The notes: generated by a model from the sequence alone, not told the origin. DNA of 12,516 bases from Dehalococcoidia bacterium (GCA_030669525.1 DAOVDO010000008.1:1-12516); one strand, 5' to 3'; numbered from the stretch's first letter, positions 1 to 7,414 are shown. Made by a program: numbers and translations.

Positions 1-115
1 GGTTCTTGCTGATGGAGCCAGCAGAGCAGAAGTAATAGCCAACGAGACCCTCAAAGAAGTCAAAGAGAAAATGGGGCTCCTCCAGCGTATTCATTTAGAG
101 AACGCCAGCGACTGA
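1..115 (+). CDS. trpS: Tryptophanyl-tRNA synthetase, C-terminal end (partial)
   Basis: The second reading frame is open from the window edge and encodes 37 residues before a TGA at 113-115. The peptide begins VLADGASRAEVIANETLKEV and continues with a KEKMGL-type helix. Tryptophanyl-tRNA synthetases typically end this way, with an 'ADG..RA..IA..TL.EV...MGL' C-terminal helix. TrpRS is a class I synthetase that charges tRNA(Trp) with tryptophan in the cytosol. The catalytic core, with its HIGH and KMSKS motifs, lies outside the window, so the call rests only on the tail. The gene runs towards the minus-strand ORF ending at 177, with 61 bp between them and no clear terminator hairpin. Confidence 0.75.
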   Translation, partial: VLADGASRAEVIANETLKEVKEKMGLLQRIHLENASD

Positions 116-176
116 GCTATCGCCTTCCTCGCAGCTACCTGCATCCAATAATCTCAGAAACTCACCTCGTATACCG

Positions 177-401
177 CTATTCTGCTAACTCAATGGCTGA
201 CCATCTATCCTCGGCCTCATCGTAGCATAACTCAAATAGCTTACCCCCATCGGTGGTAACTCTAAAAAACTTCCTGCCCGGTTCTCGCCACTCCTTTTCT
301 ACTTCCTCAACCTTATATTTTGTACCTTTCCATAGGAAAGACTTTGGTCGTTCAGCATAAGTACGACCTGAATAGCAACTCACCTTAATTTCTGTAATCA
401 T
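177..401 (-). CDS. Small conserved-looking protein coupled to gatA (DUF6504-like)
   Basis: This 74-residue ORF has no membrane segment or signal peptide. It is charged, with a compact beta-rich look: a '[16 protein letters not shown]' segment (residues 11-26), then VEEVEKEW, a '[17 protein letters not shown]' strand pair (45-61), and a final DRWSAIEL. The pattern of 'erP..f.w.g..y.V..i...W......ffrV.t..g..feL.yd...d.W' resembles small DUF6504-type proteins of unknown function. That match is from memory and uncertain. Its ATG (399-401) overlaps the gatA stop (398-400) as ATGA, so it is probably translated by coupling to gatA and is the last gene of that unit. A weak GGAA-type ribosome site lies upstream inside gatA. 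No function can be assigned from sequence. Confidence 0.7.
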   Translation of the reverse strand: MITEIKVSCYSGRTYAERPKSFLWKGTKYKVEEVEKEWREPGRKFFRVTTDGGKLFELCYDEAEDRWSAIELAE

Positions 402-1858
402 AATGGCGGCTTCCGTTTATGCCAGTCTGTTGCCTGCTCGTAGGCAAAAGCAATGCGCAATATCGTTTCCTCACTGAAAGGCTTACCTATAATCTGCATG
501 CCTATAGGCAGGTTATTGGCAAAACCGGCAGGGATGGAGATGGCGGGAACCCCAGCGATGTTTATCGGCAATGTACATACATCGGTCAAATACATCTGCA
601 TCGGGTCTTCTATTTTCTCACCCAGCTTGAAAGCCACCGTAGGTGATGTAGGAGTGACCAAAGCATCATATTTCTTGAATGCCTGGTCGAATTCCTGCTT
701 TATCAAGGTGCGCACCTTCTGCGCCTTAACATAGTAAGCGTCATAATAGCCAGCAGATAGAGCGTAGGTACCCAGCATTATGCGCCTCTTAACTTCAGAA
801 CCAAAACCTAATTGCCGCGTCTTTTCCGTTGACTCTATTACATTGCTGGTATTTCTCTCCGAGAATCCGTATTTCACTCCATCATAGCGAGCTAAATTCG
901 CTGAGGCTTCGGAGGGAGCAACTATATAATAGACAGCCAGGGCATATTTAGTAGATGGTAAAGAGGCGTCCCAATCCACTTCCGCACCCAGCTCCTTTAG
1001 TTTTCCTACGGCTAACTCCAAAGCCACTCTCACCTCATCCTGCATGCCCTCGACAAAGTATTCCCCGGGAATGCCGATTCTCAGCCCCTGAAGGTCAGGG
1101 ATTAGATGCCGGGTATAGTCCGGCACAGGATATTTAACAGAGGTTGAATCCCTGGCATCATATCCTGAGATAACTCCCATCACCAGGGCACAGTCGGTGA
1201 CATCATTGGTTATCGGCCCAATTTGGTCAAGTGAGCTGGCAAAAGCGACCAAACCAAAACGACTCACGCGCCCATAGGTCGGTTTTAAGCCAACTACATT
1301 GCAGAATCCTGCAGGTTGCCGGATGCTACCACCGGTGTCAGAACCAAGAGCATAGATGGCTTCACCAGCTACCACAGCCGCAACTGAGCCACCACTACTA
1401 CCACCGGGAACACGGCTCAAGTCCCAAGGATTATGTGTAGGGAAAAAGGCAGAATGCTCAGTGGATGAGCCCATGGCAAACTCGTCCATATTCGTCTTGC
1501 CTACTATCACCATCCTTTGCGACTTCAATTTCTCCATTACTGTAGCATCATAGGGTGGAATAAAATTCTCCAGCATCTTGGAAGAGCAGGTAGTTCGTAT
1601 CCCCCGAGTACATATAACATCTTTAATCAGGGCAGGTATGCCGGTTAAAGGTGCAATATCACCATCACTGATATATCTATCAGCCTCTTCTGCCTGTCTT
1701 AAAGCTAAATCTTCCGTGATGGTGACACAAGCACGTATTTTATCTTCTACCTCAGCAATGCGCCTTAGCGCAGATTTGGTGAGTTCCACCGAGGAAACTT
1801 TCTTCTGTTTAAGAAGCTCATGTGCTTCATGAATAGTCAGATAACATAGCTCATTCAT
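398..1858 (-). CDS. gatA: Glutamyl-tRNA(Gln) amidotransferase subunit A
   Basis: GatA is the glutaminase subunit of GatCAB. It releases ammonia from glutamine, and GatB uses that ammonia to convert Glu-tRNA(Gln) (in some bacteria also Asp-tRNA(Asn)) to the amidated form. The 486-residue protein is full length for the family and carries the amidase signature. The catalytic triad is intact: Lys79 in ALIKD, Ser154 in the GGSSGGS block (152-158), and Ser178 in [11 protein letters not shown]. These numbers match those I recall for the Staphylococcus aureus enzyme. The C-terminal part has the usual [17 protein letters not shown] and LPIGMQIIG segments. It lies downstream of gatC, separated by a short PlsY-like fragment, and overlaps the next small gene by 4 nt. 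A weak AAGGG-type ribosome site is placed unusually far (about 12 nt) before the ATG. gatB is not nearby. Confidence 0.97.
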   Translation of the reverse strand: MNELCYLTIHEAHELLKQKKVSSVELTKSALRRIAEVEDKIRACVTITEDLALRQAEEADRYISDGDIAPLTGIPALIKDVICTRGIRTTCSSKMLENFIPPYDATVMEKLKSQRMVIVGKTNMDEFAMGSSTEHSAFFPTHNPWDLSRVPGGSSGGSVAAVVAGEAIYALGSDTGGSIRQPAGFCNVVGLKPTYGRVSRFGLVAFASSLDQIGPITNDVTDCALVMGVISGYDARDSTSVKYPVPDYTRHLIPDLQGLRIGIPGEYFVEGMQDEVRVALELAVGKLKELGAEVDWDASLPSTKYALAVYYIVAPSEASANLARYDGVKYGFSERNTSNVIESTEKTRQLGFGSEVKRRIMLGTYALSAGYYDAYYVKAQKVRTLIKQEFDQAFKKYDALVTPTSPTVAFKLGEKIEDPMQMYLTDVCTLPINIAGVPAISIPAGFANNLPIGMQIIGKPFSEETILRIAFAYEQATDWHKRKPPL

Positions 1859-1938
1859 TTATACATTCAACCCTTCTTCTTAACTTTTTACTTAAGGCTA
1901 CCTGTAATATTGGCTAAGTAAGCATTGTATCCCGGCAA

Positions 1939-2043
1939 TTACTCCTCTCCCTCCAAAACGCCCACCAGTCGAGCAGCAATATACGCTGAAGGGATAGAAC
2001 CCAATAGATAACCATAAATTATGGCAATGAAAGCATTAACCAT
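1939..2043 (-). pseudogene. plsY: N-terminal fragment of PlsY-like glycerol-3-phosphate acyltransferase
   Basis: Between gatC and gatA a 34-codon minus-strand ORF starts at ATG 2041-2043 and stops at TAA 1939-1941. It encodes a hydrophobic stretch containing GYLLGSIPSAYIAARLV (residues 11-27). This closely resembles the first membrane segment and GSIP motif of PlsY, the membrane enzyme that uses acyl-phosphate to make lysophosphatidate. PlsY is normally about 190-210 residues, so this is at most a remnant. An AGGTG ribosome site lies about 9 nt before the ATG, partly on the gatC stop codon. In another frame (1957 down to 1898) the same DNA reads FGGRGVIAGIQCLL, which recalls the later GG[KR]GVA motif of PlsY. 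That hints at an internal deletion plus frameshift. A functional small membrane peptide cannot be excluded. Confidence 0.5.
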
Positions 2044-2055
2044 TGATAAGTGCAC

Positions 2056-2358
2056 CTACTCTAATATTGCCTGGACTTTAAAGCAATCCTCTTCCTGACT
2101 GGGAGCATTGGACAGGATTTTACTCTGGGGAAGTGATTCAGCTATCCTGTCCTCCCTGAAGACATCCTGGAGAAGGACAGAGCGGGTCGCTGGTGGCACT
2201 TTATCTGTGTCCACCTGTTTGAGTATCTCAAAATTCTCCAGAATGTCAGATAGCTGCAGGCTAAATTTTTCAGCTTCGGCTTCACTCAGCCCTAACCGGG
2301 CTAGCCAGGCGACATGTTTGACCTGCTCACGACTTAGCTTCATCTCCGCTTTTCGCAT
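2056..2358 (-). CDS. gatC: Glutamyl-tRNA(Gln) amidotransferase subunit C
   Basis: GatC is the small subunit that wraps around GatA and GatB and stabilises the amidotransferase. The 100-residue ORF is normal in length. It has the family N-terminus LSREQVKHVAWLARLGLSE (about residues 8-26), followed by the helix with the 'L.DIL.....L...DT..V.P' pattern and a C-terminal FREDR...SL...LSNAP segment. The ATG at 2356-2358 is the first start. A second ATG (Met6, 2341-2343) directly before KLSREQ is possible and sits nearer the family's usual beginning. A strong extended -10 promoter (2366-2371) places transcription start at about 2358-2360, so the first ATG would be leaderless. It is the first gene of the unit that continues into the PlsY-like fragment and gatA. 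Confidence 0.93.
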   Translation of the reverse strand: MRKAEMKLSREQVKHVAWLARLGLSEAEAEKFSLQLSDILENFEILKQVDTDKVPPATRSVLLQDVFREDRIAESLPQSKILSNAPSQEEDCFKVQAILE

Positions 2359-2365
2359 GATAGCT

Positions 2366-2395
2366 ATTATAGCACCAGGTTTTCCGATGTAACAA
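2366..2395 (-). promoter_or_regulatory. Candidate sigma-A promoter for gatC
   Basis: Reading the minus strand, TTGTTA (2390-2395) is followed after 18 bp by a consensus TATAAT (2366-2371). A TG two bases before it (TGCTATAAT) makes an extended -10. The predicted start of transcription is within one or two bases of the first gatC ATG at 2358. The -35 box lies 3 bp from the candidate -35 of the divergent EF-G gene. The sequence match is good; activity is inferred. Confidence 0.55.
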
Positions 2396-2398
2396 CGG

Positions 2399-2428
2399 TT
2401 GCTTGAACCCTCCCATGAAGCATATAAT
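2399..2428 (+). promoter_or_regulatory. Candidate promoter for the EF-G-like gene
   Basis: A perfect TATAAT lies at 2423-2428 on the plus strand, with a weak -35 TTGCTT at 2399-2404 (18-bp spacer) and no TGn extension. Transcription would begin near 2435 and give a leader of roughly 98 nt. Support is mainly the perfect -10 and its position in a divergent intergenic region. Confidence 0.4.
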
Positions 2429-2429
2429 T

Positions 2430-2446
2430 AGCCAACCGGATTGGCT
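2430..2446 (+). promoter_or_regulatory. Inverted repeat in the EF-G-like leader
   Basis: AGCCAA-CCGGA-TTGGCT is a perfect 6-bp stem with a 5-nt loop. It sits at the predicted transcription start of the plus-strand gene and just upstream of the gatC promoter. No T-run follows, so it is not a terminator. It could be an operator dyad or a 5' mRNA hairpin. A related GATTGGC occurs again at 2458-2464. Confidence 0.35.
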
Positions 2447-2532
2447 CCGCGCAATTCGATTGGCGTTGCCACCATACGAAGACACCGAAACCGAGAAATC
2501 AGAAAGAGAGGAGAACGTCAAGTTAGAATATC

Positions 2533-4587
2533 ATGAATTCACATAACCCTGGCAAAATACGTAATGTCGCTCTATTATCTCATTACAACGCTGGCAAGAC
2601 TTCGATTGCCGAATCAATGCTCTTTACCTGCGGGGCTATTAAACGATTGGGCAGCGTTGATAATGGCACCAGCGCTTCAGACTATGACCCCAGTGAGATA
2701 GCCCACCATATGAGCATCAATTTATCCATTCTTTCCCACGAATGGAAGGAAATCAGGTTAAACCTCATCGATACGCCAGGCTATACCGATTTCGTAGGCG
2801 AAGCCAAAGCTGCTTTGCGTGTCTGCGATGGAGCGCTAATTGTCGTTTGCGCCACTTCGGGCGTAGAGGTGGGTACCGAGCAGATGTGGAATTACACTGA
2901 GGAATCAAAATTGCCACGCCTTATTTTTGTCAACAAGATGGACAGAGACAACGCAAACTTCCTTCAAACCCTGGAACAAATTCAAACCAGACTAGCAACA
3001 AGATGCCTACCCATTCAGTTACCTGTAGGCGAGCAAAATGATTTCCAGGGTACTGTGGATCTGGTAACCATGAAAGGTTACTCCAACACCACTTCACAGG
3101 ATATAGATTTACCATCTTCACTGTTGGAACAGGCAAAATCCTATAGAGAGAAACTAGTGGAGAATGTTGTTGAGGTTGATGACAAGCTCCTCACCAAGTA
3201 CTTAGAGGGTGAGGAGATAAGCAATGAAGCAATAATTGAAGCCATAAAGCAGTCCACCTTAGAAGGTACATTAGTGCCTGTCCTTACCGGCTCTGCACTG
3301 CGCAATATCAGCGTTGATTCGCTTCTTGATGCCATTTGCAATTATTTACCTTCGCCCGATGACAGGGACACTGCCAGAGCTATGAATTCAACTACTGGAG
3401 ACAAGGAGGAGGTTAAACCAGATTCAGCAGCACCCTTAACCAGTCTTGTTTTCAAGACCAGCGCTGATCCATTTACAGGTAAAATTAGTTATTTCCGTGT
3501 TTACACAGGTGCTATTTTCAGTAACTCCCAGGTATGGAATGCCAACAAGAATAGCATGGAGCGCATTGGCCAGCTTTTCACTGTGCTAGGAAAAAATCAA
3601 CAGCCTGTGGAGCAATTAACCGCCGGAGATATCGGAGCGGTAGCCAAGCTGAATCAAACTACTACAGGGGACACCCTCCGTGCCCAGGAATCCCAGATAG
3701 TCCTTGAAGGCATCAAATTCCCCGAGGCAAATTTCAGTATGTCAATACAGCCCCAAACGAAAGCCGATCTGGATAAAATGAGCACTGTTTTACCCAGAAT
3801 TTGTGAGGAGGACCCTTCCCTCAAAGTGCACCGCGAACCCAATACCAATGAAACTATTATATCCGGCATCGGAGAAAATCACATCGAGATGGTTAAGAAA
3901 AGGATGCATCGCAAGTTTGGTGTAGAGGTCAAGTTAGACACACCAAAGATTCCCTATAAAGAGACCATTACCATAGCAACCAAGGCTGAATATAAGCATA
4001 AGAAACAGTCAGGAGGGCATGGTCAATACGGGCATGTCTTTCTTGAGCTAGAGCCTCTACCACGAGGCAGCGGCTTTGAGTTCAGTGGGAAGATTTTCGG
4101 TGGGGCGATTCCCAAAAACTACATCCCAGCAGTAGAAAAGGGCGTTATGGAAGCAAAGAACGAAGGAATCTTAGCCTCATACCGCGTAGATGACATAAAA
4201 GTAACGCTATATGATGGAAGCTTTCACCAAGTAGACTCATCAGATATCGCCTTCAAGATTGCCGGGGCACAAGCATTGAAGAAAGGTTTATCTCAAGGAC
4301 AGTCCGTCCTGCTCGAGCCAATAATGAATCTCAGTATAACCGTTCCCGAGCAATATACCGGAGACATTATAGGAGATCTTAATACTAAGAGAGGGCATGT
4401 ACTTGGGATGGTTCCTCAAGGAAACGGCACGAGCATCCAGGCCCAAGCACCATACGCAGAACTACTTCGCTACGCTATAGACGTGAGGTCAATAACGCAG
4501 GGGCGTGGTACCTTTACCATGAAATTCAGCCATTACGAGGAGGTGCCAGCCCATATTAGCCAGAAGATCGCTGCTGAGAGAACCTGA
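2533..4587 (+). CDS. fusA: Elongation factor G-family GTPase (EF-G-like paralogue)
   Basis: The 684-residue protein has the full five-domain EF-G layout. The GTPase domain carries a P-loop SHYNAGKTS (residues 16-24), G3 DTPGY (80-84) and G4 NKMD (134-137). Domain II begins near residue 300. Domain IV contains GGHGQYGH (494-501), and domain V ends with the EPIMNL, VP..Y.GD and KRG motifs. EF-G drives tRNA-mRNA translocation and, with RRF, ribosome recycling. Several signature positions differ from canonical EF-G: the catalytic His of DTPGH is Tyr84, the switch I RGITI motif reads HHMSI, and the P-loop begins with Ser. These traits are common in the 'EF-G-like' second copies of some phyla, so a separate main fusA probably exists elsewhere. 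The ATG has only a distant purine-rich AGAGAGGAG (about 20 nt upstream), and a stop at 2524-2526 rules out a longer start. Confidence 0.9.
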   Translation: MNSHNPGKIRNVALLSHYNAGKTSIAESMLFTCGAIKRLGSVDNGTSASDYDPSEIAHHMSINLSILSHEWKEIRLNLIDTPGYTDFVGEAKAALRVCDGALIVVCATSGVEVGTEQMWNYTEESKLPRLIFVNKMDRDNANFLQTLEQIQTRLATRCLPIQLPVGEQNDFQGTVDLVTMKGYSNTTSQDIDLPSSLLEQAKSYREKLVENVVEVDDKLLTKYLEGEEISNEAIIEAIKQSTLEGTLVPVLTGSALRNISVDSLLDAICNYLPSPDDRDTARAMNSTTGDKEEVKPDSAAPLTSLVFKTSADPFTGKISYFRVYTGAIFSNSQVWNANKNSMERIGQLFTVLGKNQQPVEQLTAGDIGAVAKLNQTTTGDTLRAQESQIVLEGIKFPEANFSMSIQPQTKADLDKMSTVLPRICEEDPSLKVHREPNTNETIISGIGENHIEMVKKRMHRKFGVEVKLDTPKIPYKETITIATKAEYKHKKQSGGHGQYGHVFLELEPLPRGSGFEFSGKIFGGAIPKNYIPAVEKGVMEAKNEGILASYRVDDIKVTLYDGSFHQVDSSDIAFKIAGAQALKKGLSQGQSVLLEPIMNLSITVPEQYTGDIIGDLNTKRGHVLGMVPQGNGTSIQAQAPYAELLRYAIDVRSITQGRGTFTMKFSHYEEVPAHISQKIAAERT

Positions 4588-4615
4588 CAACTCGCTTAAA
4601 GCTAAAGTCGTAGTA

Positions 4616-6091
4616 TTATGGCGATTGTAAAGCAGCTAGCATTCGTAAAGCTGCGGTGAGCCGTTCAATGCATTTCACTTTACCCAACACCACCATGGTT
4701 TGAAATAATGGTGGTGCTGCAGTGCGACCGGTAATAGCCGTCCGCAATAGGCCGAAGAATTTCCGCGTGCTTAAATCTAACTCCGCAGATAACGGGCGCA
4801 GGAGGCCTTCAATCGAGTTAGCATCCCAAGCCTCCATTGCTTCCAGTCTTTTCGAAGCAATCTTGGCAGCATAGGTGGCTGACTCAACATCCAGTCCATC
4901 GCTCAATAGTAGGCCAGTATCATATTTCAACTCGTCCAGGAAGAAAAAGTCTGCCAGTTCAAACACCTCAGCTAAAGTTTTTACGCGCTCCTGAAGCAAA
5001 GGCATAAGCTTACTGATGTAATCCTCATCCAGCGGACGTTTTACCGAAGGAGGTAAATCCCTATCCAGAAATGGAGCTGCTCGCTGTGCAAACTCCTCTG
5101 CACTCAATTGCCTCACGTAAACCCCATTCATCCACTCCAGCTTGCGTTTATCAAAAACAGCTGCAGTTTTACTTACTCTTCCCAAAGAGAAATGTTTTAT
5201 CAATTCCTCTCGGCTTAGCAACTCAGTTTTATCATCCAGTGACCAACCCAGTAAAGCCAGGAAGTTAATCATTGCCTGCGGAAGATAACCTTGCTCTTTA
5301 TATTCAGCTGTAGTAGTAGCACCATGTCGCTTGGAGAGTTTCGACCTATCAGGGCCGAGTATCATAGGTAGATGCGCAAACTCAGGAGGTTCCCAGCCCA
5401 AAGCTCGGTAAAGCAGCACATGCCGCGGAGTACTGGATAGCCATTCATCCGCCCTAAGGATATGAGAAATAGCCATCAAGTGGTCATCCACTATATTGGC
5501 CAGATGATATGTCGGGTAACCATCGGACTTGAGCAGGATGAAATCATCCAAAGTACTATTGTTAAAAGTTAATTGCCCACGAATTAAATCGCGGAAACTA
5601 GTTTCCCCTTCAAGCGGTGTTTTGAAACGAACCACAGGAGTAATACCGCTTGCCTCCAAATGCGCCCTCTCCTGCTGTGTTAAATATCGACAATGACCAT
5701 CGTACTTGGGTGGTCGCTTTTGTCTCGTTTGCTCCTGGCGCATCGCCTCCAGCCGCTCCGGAGAGCAGTAACACAGATAGGCATAACCACCTTCAAGTAA
5801 CCTGTCTGCGCTTTCACGATAGAGATGTAATCTTTGTGATTGAAAATAGGGGCCTTCATCCCAATCCAAGCCAAGCCAGCGCAGGCTCTCCATTATGGCA
5901 TCCACCGCCTCTTCAACTTTACGATTAACATCAGTATCTTCAATGCGCAAGATAAACGTACCTCCGTTATGGCGAGCAAAAAGCCAATTGAACAGAGCTG
6001 TTCTGATATTGCCTAAGTGTGGATATCCCGTCGGACTAGGCGCAAAGCGAACCCTAACTGCTGTATTTAACTCGGATTCATGACTATACAT
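4616..6091 (-). CDS. gltX: Glutamyl-tRNA synthetase
   Basis: GluRS charges tRNA(Glu) with glutamate. In organisms using GatCAB it may also charge tRNA(Gln) to supply the amidotransferase. The 491-residue protein starts its Rossmann fold with RVRFAPSPTGYPHLGN (residues 13-28), where the class I HIGH motif reads HLGN, followed by RTALFNWLFAR. The KMSKS loop reads KLSKR (251-255). Cys107, Cys109 and Cys134 match three ligands of the zinc knuckle found in E. coli-type GluRS; the fourth (His) position appears to be Tyr136. Length and C-terminal anticodon-binding region are normal, so this is not the short GluQ form. A GGAGG (6106-6110) lies 14 nt before the ATG, which is rather far. It ends 28 bp from the convergent EF-G-like gene and is the last gene of the traR-lspA-rluD unit. 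Confidence 0.97.
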   Translation of the reverse strand: MYSHESELNTAVRVRFAPSPTGYPHLGNIRTALFNWLFARHNGGTFILRIEDTDVNRKVEEAVDAIMESLRWLGLDWDEGPYFQSQRLHLYRESADRLLEGGYAYLCYCSPERLEAMRQEQTRQKRPPKYDGHCRYLTQQERAHLEASGITPVVRFKTPLEGETSFRDLIRGQLTFNNSTLDDFILLKSDGYPTYHLANIVDDHLMAISHILRADEWLSSTPRHVLLYRALGWEPPEFAHLPMILGPDRSKLSKRHGATTTAEYKEQGYLPQAMINFLALLGWSLDDKTELLSREELIKHFSLGRVSKTAAVFDKRKLEWMNGVYVRQLSAEEFAQRAAPFLDRDLPPSVKRPLDEDYISKLMPLLQERVKTLAEVFELADFFFLDELKYDTGLLLSDGLDVESATYAAKIASKRLEAMEAWDANSIEGLLRPLSAELDLSTRKFFGLLRTAITGRTAAPPLFQTMVVLGKVKCIERLTAALRMLAALQSP

Positions 6092-6146
6092 TGTGATATA
6101 CTTAGCCTCCGAAATATTAGCAGAAGGTCCGTGGACTTAAAAAGCG

Positions 6147-6407
6147 TTATCTGGAAAGGGCCCGTTGCAGGTCTTTTAGTTGCTCCAGGTGTTTTTTAAG
6201 TTTCTTAATAAGCTGTTCAGCTTGTCTCAATGCACTTTCAGTGTCTTCTATCTCAGTAGCTATTTGGAACAAGACCTGGTTCTGCCGTCCAGACAAATCA
6301 GCTTCAAAGTTGATTAAATCCTCCATCCCAATCTCATCTATCAGGCGAGATAAAAGCTCACTTTTCCCCTGTGCTGGTTCATCATTCGTTCGGTTAAAAA
6401 ATTTCAA
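6147..6407 (-). CDS. Small coiled-coil protein of unknown function
   Basis: Starting at TTG 6405-6407 the product is 86 residues, cytosolic-looking and largely alpha-helical. The C-terminal half, from about Asp37 on, is rich in E, Q, K and L in a heptad-like pattern (IEDTESALRQAEQLIKKLKK), which suggests a coiled coil. The open frame continues upstream to another TTG at 6468-6470. However, AAAGG (6416-6420) lies 8 nt before the 6407 TTG, and the upstream TTG falls inside a predicted -35 box. I therefore prefer the shorter form. The gene lies between rluD (68 bp upstream) and gltX (55 bp downstream) on the same strand. I do not recognise the family and assign no function. Confidence 0.65.
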   Translation of the reverse strand: MKFFNRTNDEPAQGKSELLSRLIDEIGMEDLINFEADLSGRQNQVLFQIATEIEDTESALRQAEQLIKKLKKHLEQLKDLQRALSR

Positions 6408-6440
6408 GTTCAATTCCTTTCTGCCACGGCTCCATGCTGG

Positions 6441-6470
6441 AATATAGCATATCCCTGTACCCCTAAACAA
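6441..6470 (-). promoter_or_regulatory. Candidate internal promoter before the coiled-coil ORF and gltX
   Basis: On the minus strand TTGTTT (6465-6470), an 18-bp spacer and TATATT (6441-6446) preceded by TGC form an extended -10 promoter with the same layout as those of gatC and ppsA here. Predicted transcription start is near 6434, giving a leader of about 27 nt to the TTG start at 6407. It could give gltX expression independent of lspA-rluD. Confidence 0.4.
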
Positions 6471-6475
6471 GCATT

Positions 6476-7414
6476 TCAGACATCACCAGCAAAGAGGTCC
6501 AGGACTTGCTTTAAATCTGCTGGTAAAGGACAGGTGAATTCTCGATACTGGTGTGTTGACGGCAGGCATAAGCCAAGGCGATAAGCATGGACGAACTGTC
6601 TCCTGAGGTTTGAGGCTATAGCTGCACCCCGGCATTTTGTTCCATAAACGATATCACCAACTACAGGATAGCCAATGGCCGCTAAATGTACCCTGATCTG
6701 ATGTGTGCGCCCAGTCTCAGGAGTAACATCGAGTAGAGTATAATCGCTCAAGTATTGTTTAACCTGATACTGTGTGCTAGCTTCCTTCCCACCCTCTACT
6801 ATTGCCATCCGCTTACGGTGGTGGGGGTCACGCCCAATCGGCGCTTCTATCGCTCCCCGTTCAGGTGATAATCTCCCTTTAACCAGGACCATGTAAACCT
6901 TCTTGACTGCGCGGCTTTTGAACTGATTGACCAGATATTCCCGGGCACGTTCATTTTTAGCAATAACCATTAGCCCTGATGTGTCCTTATCTAACCTGTG
7001 AACTATGCCGGGGCGGATTAAGTCACCACTCATATCCAAATCTGGACAGTGTGCCAAAATAGCATTAACCAGCGTATGCGCAGGGTGGCCGGGAGATGGG
7101 TGAACAACCAGTCCAGCTGGCTTATCTACAATCACTACATCCTGGTCTTCATAAATTATGGTTAAGGGGGTTGGTTCAGCCGCTGGATAAGGGGGTGACG
7201 GAAATTTAATAGTTATACTATCGCCATAATTTAACCTCTGGCTTGCCCTTGCACCCCGGTCATTAACTAAAACACAGCCCTGCTCAATTAACTTTTTTGC
7301 GTAAGACCGAGAAACCTGGGGAAGTGCTTCAGCAATATATCTGTCTAAACGTACGTCCGATACATGAACAACGAGTTGTAGGGTTTCAATTTCTGATTTC
7401 CCGGTTGTGCTCAC
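6476..7414 (-). CDS. rluD: RluD-type ribosomal large subunit pseudouridine synthase
   Basis: The 312-residue enzyme belongs to the RluA/RluD family, which converts specific uridines of 23S rRNA (for RluD, helix 69) to pseudouridine. An S4 RNA-binding domain occupies about residues 20-70 (VRLDRYIAEAL...GCVLVND). The catalytic domain has DKPAGLVVHPSPGH (97-110), the active-site motif HRLDKDTSG (139-147, catalytic Asp142), and ETGRTHQIRVHL further on. Family members differ in target site, so RluD rather than RluC is by overall form only. The start is GTG (7412-7414), supported by AGGAAGG 3 nt upstream. It lies within lspA, giving a 29-nt overlap and probable coupling. lspA-rluD adjacency is common in bacteria. 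Confidence 0.92.
   Translation of the reverse strand: MSTTGKSEIETLQLVVHVSDVRLDRYIAEALPQVSRSYAKKLIEQGCVLVNDRGARASQRLNYGDSITIKFPSPPYPAAEPTPLTIIYEDQDVVIVDKPAGLVVHPSPGHPAHTLVNAILAHCPDLDMSGDLIRPGIVHRLDKDTSGLMVIAKNERAREYLVNQFKSRAVKKVYMVLVKGRLSPERGAIEAPIGRDPHHRKRMAIVEGGKEASTQYQVKQYLSDYTLLDVTPETGRTHQIRVHLAAIGYPVVGDIVYGTKCRGAAIASNLRRQFVHAYRLGLCLPSTHQYREFTCPLPADLKQVLDLFAGDV

Noticed and set aside
131..142. GCAG-ctac-CTGC dyad between trpS and the small minus-strand ORF as a bidirectional terminator
   Set aside because: The stem is only 4 bp and has no T-run on either strand.
2327..2521. 64-codon minus-strand ORF overlapping the gatC 5' end and the divergent promoter region
   Set aside because: It lies across the two candidate promoters and overlaps gatC in another frame. 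Its composition looks like non-coding DNA and no family is recognisable.
4588..4615. Terminator between the convergent EF-G-like gene and gltX
   Set aside because: Only 28 bp are available, with a short GCTTAAAGC dyad and no T-run on either side.
6092..6146. GTCC-ac-GGAC dyad between the coiled-coil ORF and gltX as a terminator or leader element
   Set aside because: The loop is too small, the stem is 4 bp and no T-run follows.
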